From: Pseudomonadota bacterium
Lineage (GTDB): Bacteria > Pseudomonadota > Gammaproteobacteria > Burkholderiales > Burkholderiaceae_C
Assembly (NCBI GenBank): GCA_018241225.1
Contig: JAFEEG010000021.1
Location: forward strand, 124,001-188,000
Length of the DNA stretch: 64,000 nucleotides
Direction of reading: 5' to 3'
The translations under genes and the position numbers were made by a program. Of this stretch, positions 35,000 through 44,974 are shown in pieces (position 1 is the stretch's first letter; each line of letters starts with the position of its first letter). Under the pieces are notes generated by a model. The model was not told the origin of the DNA. It was given only the letters and a program-made list of their open reading frames with translations, and did no database searches.

Positions 35000-35728
35000 A
35001 TGACCCGACCCCTGCGCCTGGGCGTGCTCACGCCTTCGTCCAACACTGCGCTGGAGCCCCTGACCTCCGCCCTGGCGGCCGAAGTGCCCGGCTGCAGCGC
35101 GCATTTCTCGCGCTTCACGGTCACGGAGATCTCCTTGTCGGAGCAGGCGCTGGGCCAGTTCGACGACAGCAAGATCCTGGCCGCGGCCGAACTGCTGGCC
35201 GACGCCAAGGTCGACGTGATCGGCTGGAGCGGCACCGCCGCCGGCTGGCGCGGCTTCGACGCCGACCTGCGGCTGTGCGAGCGCATCACCGAGCGCACCG
35301 GCATCAAGGCCACCACTGCCATCCTGGCGCTCAACGAGCTGATCGAGCGCATGGGCATCAAGCGCCTGGCGCTGGTGTCGCCCTACACCGGCGACGTACA
35401 GGCGCGCATCGTGGCCAACTACGAGGCCATCGGCGTGAAGGTGGTGGCCGAGCGGCACCTGGGCATCACGGTCAACCACGACTTCGCGCTGGTCGAGCCG
35501 GACCGGCTGTACGAGCTGATGGGCGAAGTGGCCCGCGAGGGCGACCCGCAGGGCGTGGTGACCTATTGCACCAACCTGCGCGCGGCGCCGCTGGCGAAAC
35601 GGGCGGAAGCCGAATTCGGCTTCACGCTGCTGGATACGGTGAGCACCACGGTGTGGGGGATGCTGCGTTCGCTGGATGTGAGCACGCGGGGCATCCAGGG
35701 CTGGGGGCGGTTGTTCGAACGGGATTGA
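35000..35728 (+). CDS. Arylmalonate-decarboxylase-like / maleate-isomerase-family enzyme
   Basis: 242-residue member of the Asp/Glu racemase superfamily (maleate cis-trans isomerase branch). It has an N-terminal LGVLTPSSNTALEP and a C-terminal GIQGWGRLFERD resembling the arylmalonate decarboxylase end. Racemases and maleate isomerases use two Cys; here only the second, Cys190 in VTYCTNLRAAP, is present, while the first position reads IGWSGTAAGWRG with Gly78. This Gly/Cys pattern is that of arylmalonate decarboxylase (Gly74/Cys188). A good AGGAG at 34986 supports ATG 35000. Divergent from the MFS/hydantoinase run and probably co-regulated. Confidence 0.8.
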   Translation: MTRPLRLGVLTPSSNTALEPLTSALAAEVPGCSAHFSRFTVTEISLSEQALGQFDDSKILAAAELLADAKVDVIGWSGTAAGWRGFDADLRLCERITERTGIKATTAILALNELIERMGIKRLALVSPYTGDVQARIVANYEAIGVKVVAERHLGITVNHDFALVEPDRLYELMGEVAREGDPQGVVTYCTNLRAAPLAKRAEAEFGFTLLDTVSTTVWGMLRSLDVSTRGIQGWGRLFERD

Positions 35729-35770
35729 GTGACCACGGGCATGGCGGTGGCGCCATGCCCTGCGCCGCCG

Positions 35771-36727
35771 CTAGTGCGTAGGCACAAGAAAGTCCCGACT
35801 GATCCGCATCCCCAGCTCGTTCACGCGATCCAGGAACTGCGTCAGGTACGCGTGCAACCCTGTGGCCAGGATCTCTTCCACCTGCCCGTACTGCAGCTCT
35901 GCAAGCAGCTTGCCCGCGCGCCGCTCGGTCTCGGCGCTTTGCTGGTTGCGCACCTTGTCCAGGTTCATCACCACCTCGTGCATGCACGCATGCAGCGAAC
36001 GCGGCATGTCGGCGCGCAAGATCAGCAACTCGGCCACGCGCTCGGGACGGATCACGTCGCGGTACACCTTGCGATAGACCTCGAAGGCGGAGACCGATCG
36101 CAGGATGGCGCTCCAGTGATAGAAGTCGTACTCCTGGTCTTCTTCCGTGGCCGCGCCGAAGAACTCGGTGTTGAGCGCATGGAACTTCACGTCCACCAGC
36201 CGCGCGGTGTTGTCGGCCCGCTCCAGGAAGGTGCCTAGCCGCGCGAAGTGGAAGGCATCGTCCTGCAGCATGGTGCCCAGCACCACGCCGCGCGAAAGAT
36301 GCGAGCGGAACTTCACCCACTCGAAGAACGCACCCGGGTCGCGCTCGAACTCGCCGCCGCGCAGCATGCGGTTCACGTCGAGCCAGGTGGTGTTCATCGT
36401 CTCCCACGACTCGGTCGTGAGCGTGCCGCGCACCGCCCGCGCGTTCTCGCGCGCCGCACGCAAACACGACAGGATCGACGACGGGTTGCTCTCGTCCTTG
36501 ACCATGAATTCCATGGTCGCCTCGGGCGTGATCTGCCCGTGCTTGGCCGCAAAGGCAGGCATCAGCTCGCTGATGGACAAGAGACCCTGCCAGCCGTACT
36601 TGGCCACTTCGGCCGACTGCGGCAACAGCGAGGTCTGGTAGTTCACGTCCAGCAGGCGGGCGGTGTTCTCGGCACGCTCGGTGTAGCGGGCCATCCAGTA
36701 GAGGTGGTCGGCGGTTCGCGACAGCAT
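35771..36727 (-). CDS. Alpha-E (DUF403) protein
   Basis: 318-residue all-helical protein of the alpha-E family. It starts MLSRTADHLYWMARYTERAE, the family signature, and repeats conserved patterns at FLERADNTARLVDVKFHAL. Alpha-E proteins always accompany circularly permuted ATP-grasp proteins and transglutaminases, in what comparative genomics has proposed to be a peptide-ligation/modification system; biochemical function is unknown. Here the ATP-grasp gene lies immediately upstream (19 bases). A second, fused copy of this pair is at 54922-57537. Confidence 0.92.
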   Translation of the reverse strand: MLSRTADHLYWMARYTERAENTARLLDVNYQTSLLPQSAEVAKYGWQGLLSISELMPAFAAKHGQITPEATMEFMVKDESNPSSILSCLRAARENARAVRGTLTTESWETMNTTWLDVNRMLRGGEFERDPGAFFEWVKFRSHLSRGVVLGTMLQDDAFHFARLGTFLERADNTARLVDVKFHALNTEFFGAATEEDQEYDFYHWSAILRSVSAFEVYRKVYRDVIRPERVAELLILRADMPRSLHACMHEVVMNLDKVRNQQSAETERRAGKLLAELQYGQVEEILATGLHAYLTQFLDRVNELGMRISRDFLVPTH

Positions 36728-36746
36728 TGTTCTTGTCTCCCTGGTT

Positions 36747-38267
36747 CTAGTTGGTCGATTGCGACTGCGACTGCGATTGGGTCTGCGATTGGGTCTGCGC
36801 CTGCGTGGATTTCCCGTTGCGCTCGCCCTCGAGAATCCAGGTGTCCTTGGTGCCCCCGCCCTGCGACGAGTTGACCACCAGCGACCCTTCCTTGAGCGCC
36901 ACCCGCGTCAGGCCACCGGGCACCATCTGCACCTCCTTGGCCGACAGCACGAAGGGCCGAAGGTCGATGTGGCGCGGCGCGATGCCGGCATCCACGAAGG
37001 TGGGCGAGGTCGACAGGCTCAGCGTGGGCTGGGCGATATAGCCGTCGGGCTTGGCCAGCAGCGCGGCGCGGAACTCCTCGATCTCGGCCTGCGTGGCCGC
37101 CGGGCCGATGAGCATGCCGTAGCCACCGGCACCATGCACTTCCTTGACCACCAGCTCCTTCAGGTTGGCCAGGGTGTAGTCCAGGTCTTCCTTGTTGCGG
37201 CACATGTAGGTGGGCACGTTCTTCAGGATGGGCTTCTCGCCCAGGTAGAACTCGACCATCTTGGGCACGTAGGGGTAGATCGACTTGTCGTCGGCCACGC
37301 CGGTGCCCACGCCATTGCAGATGACGACGTTGCCCGCCCTGTAGGCGCGCATGAGGCCCGCGCAGCCCAGCGTGGAGTCGGGGCGGAACACCTCGGGGTC
37401 GAGGAAGTCGTCGTCCACCCGGCGGTAGATGACGTCGATGCGCATCGGGCCCTGGGTGGTGCGCATGTAGACGAAGTCGTCCTTCACGAACAGGTCTTGC
37501 CCTTCCACCAGCTCCACGCCCATCTGCTGGGCGAGGAAGGCATGCTCGAAGTAGGCGCTGTTGTACATGCCGGGCGTGAGCACCACCACCGTGGGCTCGG
37601 CCGTGGCCGGCGGTGCGCTGGCGCGCAGGGTTTCGAGCAGCAGGTCTGGGTAGTGCGCCACCGGCGCCACGCGGTTCTGGTTGAACAGCTCCGGAAAGAG
37701 CCGCATCATCATCTTGCGGTTTTCCAGCATGTAGCTCACGCCGCTGGGCACGCGCAGGTTGTCTTCGAGCACGTAGTACTCGCCGTTGCCGCTCGAGTCG
37801 GGCGCGCGCACGATGTCGATGCCCGCGATGTTGGAGTACACGTCGTTGGGCACGTTCACGCCCATCATCTCGGGGCGGAACTGCGCGTTGTTGCGGATCT
37901 GCTCGGCCGGAATGATGCCGGCCTTGATGATCTCCTGGTCGTGGTACACGTCGTGGATGAAGCGGTTGAGCGCGTTCACCCGCTGCGCCAGGCCCTTTTC
38001 CATGCTCGACCACTCGTGCGCGGGGATGATTCGCGGCAGCAGGTCGAAGGGAATCAGGCGCTCGGTGCCCGAGCCGTCTTCATCCTTGGCGCCGTACACC
38101 GCAAAGGTGATGCCCACGCGGCGAAAGATCAGCTCGGCCTCCTCGCGTCGCCGTCGCATCAATTCGCCTGGCTGCTTGCCCAGCCACTGGTCGTAACGCT
38201 GGTAGTGCTTGCGTACCGCTGCGCCCGGATAAGGCAACTGCTCGTACATCTCGTCGAATTTGTGCAT
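36747..38267 (-). CDS. Circularly permuted ATP-grasp protein
   Basis: 506-residue protein of the CP_ATPgrasp (DUF404/DUF407) family, predicted to form amide or peptide bonds with ATP. Family segments visible are YVLEDNLRVPSGVSYMLENR, VLTPGMYNSAYFEHAFLA, YRRVDDDFLDPEVFRPDSTLG and ELVVKEVHGAGGYGMLIGP. ATG 38267 (MHKFDEMYEQLPYPG) is preferred over a TTG 48 bases upstream. The C-terminus ends in a low-complexity Q/S/T tail encoded by hexamer repeats, variable in kind and probably disordered. Coupled to the alpha-E gene; the matching transglutaminase/DUF2126 gene is on the other strand past comEC. Confidence 0.92.
   Translation of the reverse strand: MHKFDEMYEQLPYPGAAVRKHYQRYDQWLGKQPGELMRRRREEAELIFRRVGITFAVYGAKDEDGSGTERLIPFDLLPRIIPAHEWSSMEKGLAQRVNALNRFIHDVYHDQEIIKAGIIPAEQIRNNAQFRPEMMGVNVPNDVYSNIAGIDIVRAPDSSGNGEYYVLEDNLRVPSGVSYMLENRKMMMRLFPELFNQNRVAPVAHYPDLLLETLRASAPPATAEPTVVVLTPGMYNSAYFEHAFLAQQMGVELVEGQDLFVKDDFVYMRTTQGPMRIDVIYRRVDDDFLDPEVFRPDSTLGCAGLMRAYRAGNVVICNGVGTGVADDKSIYPYVPKMVEFYLGEKPILKNVPTYMCRNKEDLDYTLANLKELVVKEVHGAGGYGMLIGPAATQAEIEEFRAALLAKPDGYIAQPTLSLSTSPTFVDAGIAPRHIDLRPFVLSAKEVQMVPGGLTRVALKEGSLVVNSSQGGGTKDTWILEGERNGKSTQAQTQSQTQSQSQSQSTN
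36757..36808. repeat. Hexamer tandem repeat at the 3' end of the ATP-grasp gene
   Basis: A run of six-base units of the forms gcgact, gcgatt, gggtct and gcgcct makes up codons for alternating Gln and Ser/Thr at the protein C-terminus. The unit length keeps the frame, so copy-number change would lengthen or shorten the tail without a frameshift. Confidence 0.75.
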
Positions 38268-38338
38268 AGGTACGACCCATCTCTCCTGCTGATGCTGTAG
38301 CAATTTCGAGGCCAACGCTTTGCGCCTCTCCCTGGTAG

Positions 38339-40741
38339 TCAGCGTGGCTGGTGCCCGGGCGGTTGTTCTTGTGTCCGCATTTCATGGGCCCAGTAGCGCC
38401 GCGACGACTGCCGCTCGCATTGCCACTGGTCCGGCTCGCTGCTGCGCCATCGTAAGCCACCGCACGAGGGCGTGTCAGCCACGATTACGCCGCGCGCCCG
38501 GTAGCGGGCCATCACCTCGCCGGCCGGGTGCCCGAAGCGGTTGCGGTAGCCGGACTGCACCACGGCCAGGCGCGGAGCCACCGCATCGAGGAAGGCGCCG
38601 CTCGACGAAGTCTTGCTGCCGTGATGCGGAACGAGCAGCAGGTCGGCCTGCAACCCGGGCGCGCCCGGCGCGGCAACCAGCGCGTTTTCCTGCTCGCGTT
38701 CGATGTCGCCCGCCAGCAGCGCGCTGCCCTGGGCGCCCCGGATGCGCAGCACGCACGACAGGGCGTTGGGCTTGACGCCTTCATCCGCGCCTTGCCGGGG
38801 GTGCAGCACCTCGAAAGCCACCCCGTCCCATTCCCAGCGTTGTCCGGCCTGGCATCGCCGCGCTGGCCGCAACTGCTGCAGCGGATGACCGCTTTCGATG
38901 GAGCCCAGCAGTTGCGCCTGCGGCTGCATGGCCAGCACGGCGGCGGCGCCGCCCGTGTGATCGCTGTCGCGATGACTGAGCACCAGCAGGTCCAGCCGCT
39001 CGCCAAGCGCGCGCAGCAGCGGCACCAGCACGCGCTGGCCGGCGTCGCTGTCGCCGCCGAAGCGCGGGCCGGCGTCATACAGCAGGCTGTGGCCGGCCGT
39101 GCGCACCAGCACCGCGCTGCCCTGCCCCACGTCGGCAACCAGCAACTCGAAAGTGCCGGACGGTGGTCGCGGCGGCTGCCAGAGCAGGGCCGGCAGCAGC
39201 AACGGCAAGCCCAGCACGCGCATCTGCCAGGGCAGGCGCATGGCCAGCACCAGACCGCCCGCCACGCCGCCGGCCGCGGCCCACCACGGCGGCGCGGGCC
39301 ACGACAGGGTGGCCCAGGGCCAGCCCGAAAGCGACTGCAGGACCTGCAGCAGGACCTGTGTTGACCAGGCAGCCGCGTCCCACAAGGGTGCGAACAGGAC
39401 ACCCAGCAGCGACATCGGCATGAGCACCAGGGTCACCCACGGAATGGCCAGCACGTTGGCCGCCAGGCCGACCAGCGACACCTGCTGGAAAAGCAGAAGG
39501 GTCAGGGGCGTGAGCGCCAGCGTCAGCACCAGTTGCTCGCGCAGCATGCGCCTTGCCGCAGCCACCGGCCCGCCGGCGCGCCCGGCGACACCCGCATCGG
39601 TGGCAAACAGCACGCCGACGGCAACGAAGCTCAGCCAGAAGCCCGCTTGCGTCAACGCCCAGGGATCGAAGCCCACCACGGCCGCGCAAGCACAAAGCCA
39701 GACCATCGGCCAGGGCCACCCCAGGCCCAGGATGCGCAGCAGCGCCACCACGCCCAGCATGCAGACGGTGCGCTGCGAAGGCACGCCCCAGCCGCTGAAC
39801 AGTGCATAGGCACCGGCCAGCACCACGCCGCCGGCCAGCCCGGCATGCTGGGCCGGCCAAAGAAACATGAGGCGGGCGCTGCGGCGCCAGGCCAGTGACA
39901 CCAGGCGCGCCGCGAGCCATGCAAACAAGGTGACGTGCAATCCCGAGATGCTCATCAAGTGGGCAACGCCGGTGGCGCGGAACACGTCCCAGTCGGCGCG
40001 CTCGATGGCGGACTGGTCGCCCACCACCAGCGCCGAGATCACGCCGGCCGCGCGCGCATCGGGCACCCGCGCCTGGATGGCGGCGCGGGTGGCCTCGCGG
40101 GCCTGCTCCACCGGATGCGACCAACCCGATGACAGCAGCAACGGCTCCTCGGTCCCGGTGCCCTGGCGAACGTAGCCCGTGGCCTGCACGCCCTGCTCCC
40201 AGGCCCACAGCTCGAAGTCGAAACCATGCGGGTTGCGGCTGCCGTGCGGCGCCTTCAGGCGCACGTTCAGGCGCCAGCGCTCGCCGGCGCGCGGCGCACC
40301 GGCCAGGTCGTCGGCATACCAGCCCAGCAGGAGACAAGGTGGCAGTCGCACCCCGGGCGGCGGCTCGTCCACATCCAGGCGGAAGCGGATGCCGCCATCG
40401 AACTGCTGGGGCAGCTGCGCGACCGTGCCCACCAGGGTGAGGTCGCGACCTTCGTCGGCCGAATCGAGCGCCTGCGCCGCAAACATGCAGGCCCGCAGTC
40501 CGGTCAGCCCCGCGCCGCCCATGGCGCCGGCCAGCAGTGCCGCAACCAGCACGAAGCGCGTCCAATGCCTGCGCGAGCGCACGATGGCCCAGCCCACCAG
40601 CGCACCCAGCAGCACCAACAGCCCATACACGGGCCAGCGCCAGAGCCACGGCTGCTGCAGCTGCAATGCGCAGCCCAGCACCCAGCCGGCCATGGCCGCA
40701 AACGGCCACGCGGCACGCGCGGCCCCTCTGAATTCCGACAA
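38339..40741 (-). CDS. comEC: ComEC/Rec2 DNA uptake channel
   Basis: About 800-residue inner-membrane protein for transport of transforming DNA. An N-terminal DUF4131 region is followed by the polytopic Competence domain (HLMSISGLHVTLFAWLAARL, then LAGAYALFSGWGVPSQRT) and a C-terminal metallo-beta-lactamase domain with VLSHRDSDHTGG and LLVPHHGSKTSS. The start is a TTG (40741, MSEFRGAARAAW) preceded by AGGGAG; upstream frame lacks homology-like features. Full length and intact motifs suggest a functional competence channel. It is inserted between the ATP-grasp/alpha-E pair and the transglutaminase gene. Confidence 0.92.
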   Translation of the reverse strand: MSEFRGAARAAWPFAAMAGWVLGCALQLQQPWLWRWPVYGLLVLLGALVGWAIVRSRRHWTRFVLVAALLAGAMGGAGLTGLRACMFAAQALDSADEGRDLTLVGTVAQLPQQFDGGIRFRLDVDEPPPGVRLPPCLLLGWYADDLAGAPRAGERWRLNVRLKAPHGSRNPHGFDFELWAWEQGVQATGYVRQGTGTEEPLLLSSGWSHPVEQAREATRAAIQARVPDARAAGVISALVVGDQSAIERADWDVFRATGVAHLMSISGLHVTLFAWLAARLVSLAWRRSARLMFLWPAQHAGLAGGVVLAGAYALFSGWGVPSQRTVCMLGVVALLRILGLGWPWPMVWLCACAAVVGFDPWALTQAGFWLSFVAVGVLFATDAGVAGRAGGPVAAARRMLREQLVLTLALTPLTLLLFQQVSLVGLAANVLAIPWVTLVLMPMSLLGVLFAPLWDAAAWSTQVLLQVLQSLSGWPWATLSWPAPPWWAAAGGVAGGLVLAMRLPWQMRVLGLPLLLPALLWQPPRPPSGTFELLVADVGQGSAVLVRTAGHSLLYDAGPRFGGDSDAGQRVLVPLLRALGERLDLLVLSHRDSDHTGGAAAVLAMQPQAQLLGSIESGHPLQQLRPARRCQAGQRWEWDGVAFEVLHPRQGADEGVKPNALSCVLRIRGAQGSALLAGDIEREQENALVAAPGAPGLQADLLLVPHHGSKTSSSGAFLDAVAPRLAVVQSGYRNRFGHPAGEVMARYRARGVIVADTPSCGGLRWRSSEPDQWQCERQSSRRYWAHEMRTQEQPPGHQPR

Positions 40742-40858
40742 CTCGACTCCCTGACGGCGCCTGGTTGGCGCACTACTTGCATTCTTGTCCGCTAGTATGC
40801 GCCGGACATCCACGGCAAACGTTGCCGGCGCCTGTTCCCTCGCCCAGTCAGGAGAAAC

Positions 40859-43800
40859 ATGTCCATTCACGCCGCGCTCCACCACGTCACGCACTACAGG
40901 TACGACCGGCCGGCGCAACTGGGGCCCCAGGTCGTGCGATTGCGCCCCGCGCCGCACTGCCGCAGCAACGTGATCTCGTATTCGCTGCGCATCGAGCCGG
41001 CCGAGCACTTCATCAACTGGCAGCAGGACCCGTTTGCCAACTACCTGGCGCGGCTGGTGTTTCCGACGAAGACCACCGAGTTCAAGGTCACGGTCGACCT
41101 GGTGGTGGAGATGGCCGTCTACAACCCCTTCGACTTCTTCCTGGAGCCGCAGGCGGAGAACTTCCCCTTCAACTACAGCGCGGCACAGGCGCAGGAGCTG
41201 GCCCCCTATCTCGCGGTGGAGCCGGCCACGCCGCTGGTGGCCGCCTACCTGGCCAGGATCGACCGGCACGAGCAACGCACCATCGACTTCCTGGTCAAGA
41301 TCAACCAGCAGGTGCAGCAGGACGTGCGCTACCTCATCCGCATGGAGCCCGGCGTGCAGACGCCCGAGCACACGCTGGAGGCGGGCAGCGGCTCGTGCCG
41401 CGACTCGGGCTGGCTTCTGGTGCAGCTGCTGCGGCACATGGGGCTGGCGGCGCGTTTTGTCTCGGGCTACCTGATCCAGCTCACGCCCGATGTGAAGTCG
41501 CTCGACGGCCCCAGCGGCACCGAGGTCGACTTCACCGACCTGCACGCCTGGTGCGAGGTCTACCTGCCCGGCGCCGGCTGGATCGGCCTGGACGCCACCT
41601 CGGGCCTGCTGGCCGGCGAGGGCCACATCCCGCTGGCCTGCACGCCCACGCCGTCGAGCGCCGCGCCCATCGAGGGCCTGATGGACGAAGCCGAGGTGGA
41701 GTTCGGCCACGAGATGAAGGTCACGCGCATCTACGAAGCCCCGCGCGTGACCAAGCCCTACACCGACGACCAGTGGCAGGCCGTGCTGGCCCTGGGCGAC
41801 GCGGTGGATACTAAGCTGCAGGCCGGCGACGTGCGCCTGACCATGGGCGGCGAGCCCACCTACGTGGCCACCGCCGACCGCGACGCGCCCGAATGGAACA
41901 CCGATGCACTGGGCCCCACCAAGCGCGGCTATGCCACCGAATTGGTGCAGCGCCTGCGCGCCGAATACGGCCAAGGCGGCTTCCTGCATTTCGGCCAGGG
42001 CAAGTGGTATCCGGGCGAGCAGTTGCCACGCTGGGCGCTGTCGATCTTCTGGCGCGCCGACGGGCAGGCGGTGTGGCGCAACCCCGATCTCTTCGCCGAC
42101 GAGCGCCACCCCACGCACTACACGAGCGACGACGCCGATCGCTTCATCCACGCACTGACCCGCACGCTGGGCCTGGCCGGCGACTTCATCCAGCCGGGCT
42201 ACGAGGACGTGTACTACTTCCTCTGGCGCGAACGCCGCTTGCCGGTCAACGTCGACCCCTTCGATTCGAAGCTGGACGACGAACTGGAGCGCGCCCGACT
42301 GCGCCGGGTCTTCACGCAAAAGCTCGATTCGGTGATCGGCTACATGCTGCCCATCGAGCCGGCCAACGCCAACCTGGGTGCGCCAGCGCTGGCCGGCCCG
42401 GGCTGGAAGACCGGCCCCTGGTTCCTGCGCGACGACCGCCTCTACCTGGTGCCGGGCGACTCGCCCATGGGCTACCGGCTGCCGCTCGACTCGCAGCCGT
42501 GGACGCGCAAGACCGACTACCCCTACCTGATCGACCGCGACCCCAACGCACCGTTGGAAGCGTTGCCCAGCGCGCAGGCGCTGCAGGGCCGCTACGCGGG
42601 CGCTTCAGTTGGCAGCAGCCCCGATGCGCAGCGCCTGGGCGCCCTGCCCTACGCCTTCGGCACCGCAACCGGCGCCCAACCGGCAGCGCTGAAGTTGCAG
42701 GGCAGCCTGACGGGAACCGGCACCGATGCGGGTGCCGGCGCAACCGGCGCAACCGGCGCCACCGCCGCGCCGCAGCGCGGCCAATCCGCCCACGGCATCA
42801 CCCGCACCGCCCTGTGCGTGGAAGTGCGCGACCCGCGCCGCGCCAACGGTCCGGCGGCCGAGAAGGTGGGCAGCGCTTCGGGCGTGCTCTACGTCTTCAT
42901 GCCGCCGCTGGCCCGGCTGGAGGACTACCTCGACCTGCTCACCGCCGTCGAAGCCACCGCCGAAGAACTGGGCGTGAAGATCGTGCTGGAAGGCTATCCG
43001 CCACCGCGCGACGCACGCCTGAAGCTGCTGCAGGTCACGCCCGACCCGGGCGTGATCGAGGTCAACATCCACCCCGCCCACAACTGGCGCGAATTGGTGC
43101 AGCACACCGAGTTTCTCTACGACGCGGCCTTCCAGACCCGCCTGTGCGCCGAGAAGTTCATGACCGACGGGCGCCACACCGGCACCGGCGGCGGCAACCA
43201 CTTCGTGCTGGGCGGTGCCACGCCGGCCGACAGCCCCTTTCTGCGCCGGCCCGAGCTGCTGGCCAGCCTGCTCCTGTACTGGCACAACCACCCGTCGCTG
43301 AGCTATTTGTTCTCGGGCCTGTTCATCGGCCCGACGAGCCAGGCGCCACGCGTGGACGAGGCGCGCAACGACCAGCTCTACGAACTCGAGATCGCCCTCG
43401 CACAGATCGCGCGCAACCGCGAGCAGTACGGCCAGGACATGCCGCCCTGGCTGGTGGACCGGACGCTGCGCAACATCCTCATCGACGTGACGGGCAACAC
43501 GCACCGCAGCGAGTTCTGCATCGACAAGCTCTACTCGCCCGACTCCAGCACCGGCCGCCTGGGCCTGCTGGAGCTGCGCGCCTTCGAGATGCCGCCGCAC
43601 GCCCGCATGAGCGTGGTGCAGCAACTGCTCCTGCGCGCGCTGGTGGCCCGCTTCTGGGACGCCCCCTATCGCGCGCCCGCCACGCGCTGGGGCACCGAGT
43701 TGCACGACCGGTTCCTGCTGCCGACCTTCGTGAAGATGGATTTCGACGACGTCATCGCCGAGATGAACGCTGCCGGCTTCGCCTTCGACGCCAACTGGTT

Positions 43801-44371
43801 CGCGCCGCACCTGGAGTTCCGCTTCCCGCTGGTGGGCCAGGTGCAGTCGATGGGCGTGGAGCTCACGCTGCGCAATGCGCTGGAGCCCTGGCACGTGATG
43901 GGCGAGGAAGGCGCCATCGGCGGCACCGTGCGCTATGTGGATTCGTCGCTGGAGCGCATCGAGGTGCGCGTGACGGGCCTGAACGAAAGCCGCCATGTCG
44001 TCACCGTCAATGGCCGCGTGCTGCCGCTGCAGCCCACGGGCACGGTGGGCGAGTTCGTGGCGGGTGTTCGCTACAAGGCGTGGAATCCGCCGTCGTCGCT
44101 GCACCCGGCCATCGGCGCGCATGCGCCGCTCACCTTCGACCTGATCGACACCTGGATGAAGCGATCGTTGGGCGGCTGCCAGTACTTCGTGGCACACCCG
44201 GGCGGGCGCAACTACGACACCTTCCCGGTCAATGCCTACGAGGCCGAGAGCCGGCGCCATGCGCGCTTCTCGCGCATGGGGCACACACCGGGGCTGGTGC
44301 GCACGCCGCCGGCCACCATCGAGGTGACGGGGAGCCGGGAGTTTCCGTTGACGCTCGACCTGCGGCGCTGA
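40859..44371 (+). CDS. Giant transglutaminase-DUF2126 protein
   Basis: 1170-residue cytosolic protein. Residues 1-300 are an N-terminal transglutaminase-like region with the triad Cys in [12 protein letters not shown], His in [12 protein letters not shown] and Asp in GLDATSG. The rest is DUF2126, with [20 protein letters not shown] and [22 protein letters not shown]; this domain has been suggested to be related to amide-forming ligases. A short Gly/Ala/Thr repeat (GATGATGAT, near residue 630) forms a linker. ATG 40859 has AGGAG at 40851. The expected partners, ATP-grasp and alpha-E, are 2.6 kb away on the other strand. Confidence 0.92.
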   Translation: MSIHAALHHVTHYRYDRPAQLGPQVVRLRPAPHCRSNVISYSLRIEPAEHFINWQQDPFANYLARLVFPTKTTEFKVTVDLVVEMAVYNPFDFFLEPQAENFPFNYSAAQAQELAPYLAVEPATPLVAAYLARIDRHEQRTIDFLVKINQQVQQDVRYLIRMEPGVQTPEHTLEAGSGSCRDSGWLLVQLLRHMGLAARFVSGYLIQLTPDVKSLDGPSGTEVDFTDLHAWCEVYLPGAGWIGLDATSGLLAGEGHIPLACTPTPSSAAPIEGLMDEAEVEFGHEMKVTRIYEAPRVTKPYTDDQWQAVLALGDAVDTKLQAGDVRLTMGGEPTYVATADRDAPEWNTDALGPTKRGYATELVQRLRAEYGQGGFLHFGQGKWYPGEQLPRWALSIFWRADGQAVWRNPDLFADERHPTHYTSDDADRFIHALTRTLGLAGDFIQPGYEDVYYFLWRERRLPVNVDPFDSKLDDELERARLRRVFTQKLDSVIGYMLPIEPANANLGAPALAGPGWKTGPWFLRDDRLYLVPGDSPMGYRLPLDSQPWTRKTDYPYLIDRDPNAPLEALPSAQALQGRYAGASVGSSPDAQRLGALPYAFGTATGAQPAALKLQGSLTGTGTDAGAGATGATGATAAPQRGQSAHGITRTALCVEVRDPRRANGPAAEKVGSASGVLYVFMPPLARLEDYLDLLTAVEATAEELGVKIVLEGYPPPRDARLKLLQVTPDPGVIEVNIHPAHNWRELVQHTEFLYDAAFQTRLCAEKFMTDGRHTGTGGGNHFVLGGATPADSPFLRRPELLASLLLYWHNHPSLSYLFSGLFIGPTSQAPRVDEARNDQLYELEIALAQIARNREQYGQDMPPWLVDRTLRNILIDVTGNTHRSEFCIDKLYSPDSSTGRLGLLELRAFEMPPHARMSVVQQLLLRALVARFWDAPYRAPATRWGTELHDRFLLPTFVKMDFDDVIAEMNAAGFAFDANWFAPHLEFRFPLVGQVQSMGVELTLRNALEPWHVMGEEGAIGGTVRYVDSSLERIEVRVTGLNESRHVVTVNGRVLPLQPTGTVGEFVAGVRYKAWNPPSSLHPAIGAHAPLTFDLIDTWMKRSLGGCQYFVAHPGGRNYDTFPVNAYEAESRRHARFSRMGHTPGLVRTPPATIEVTGSREFPLTLDLRR

Positions 44372-44404
44372 GGCCGCTCGGGCAGCCCTTGCCCAGCCCT
44401 GGAT

Positions 44405-44445
44405 TGTCGAATATATTGGACATATCCCAATCCTCGGCTGTCCAA
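44405..44445. promoter_or_regulatory. Palindromic operator upstream of the XRE gene
   Basis: TGTCGAA-TATA-TTGGACA (44405-44422) is a near-perfect 18-bp palindrome, and a further half-site TGTCCAA sits at 44439-44445, just before the ATG at 44450. Position and symmetry suggest autorepression by the XRE protein. Confidence 0.55.
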
Positions 44446-44449
44446 CTTC

Positions 44450-44959
44450 ATGTCCACCCTGCACGAAATCGGGAATGCCGTGCGCATGCGCCGGACCGAA
44501 ATGGGCCTCACTCAGCAAGCCCTTGCGCGCATCAGCGGTCTGTCGCGCTCGACGATCAATGGCGTCGAGACGCAATCGATCGCCAACCTGAGCATCGCCA
44601 AGGCGGAAGGATTGCTTGAATCCATTGGCCTGGCGATGAACGTCTCGAGCGCAGGCACGCCAAGCAGAAAGAAGCCGCCACCGAGCAGGTCCGCACTCGA
44701 ACGCGTCGCCGCGACGGCGAGCACGAGCTATGGGCCCATGCTGACGGTCAAGCAACTGGAGGCCGCACTTCTCACGGGCTCGGCGCCCGATGACATCGGG
44801 CCGTACCTTCATACGCTGCTAGACGAGGCGCCCATGTCGCTCCTGGCCAAGGTCGTTGAAGAACTCCACGTTGAGAAGGGCATGGAGCGAGCGCAGGTCT
44901 GGACCCAGATGCGGCACCTCGCGCGTGAACTCAAGTGCTTCAGGCTGGTCTGGAGGTGA
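44450..44959 (+). CDS. XRE-family HTH regulator (AbiEi/antitoxin-like)
   Basis: 169-residue protein. The N-terminal helix-turn-helix is HEIGNAVRMRRTEMGLTQQA then ISGLSRSTINGVETQSIANL. A basic linker and a helical C-terminal domain of about 80 residues follow (VKQLEAALLTGSAPDDIGPY). Regulators of this build sit upstream of AbiEii-type nucleotidyltransferase toxins; here a fragment with that look follows directly. Base composition drops below the flanking genes from here on, marking the left edge of an accessory island. A palindromic operator precedes it. Confidence 0.8.
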   Translation: MSTLHEIGNAVRMRRTEMGLTQQALARISGLSRSTINGVETQSIANLSIAKAEGLLESIGLAMNVSSAGTPSRKKPPPSRSALERVAATASTSYGPMLTVKQLEAALLTGSAPDDIGPYLHTLLDEAPMSLLAKVVEELHVEKGMERAQVWTQMRHLARELKCFRLVWR

Positions 44960-44974
44960 CGGCAGTCGCTGCAG

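Noticed and set aside
42605..44812. 735-codon minus-strand frame
   Set aside because: Antisense to the DUF2126 protein and the XRE gene; no motif.
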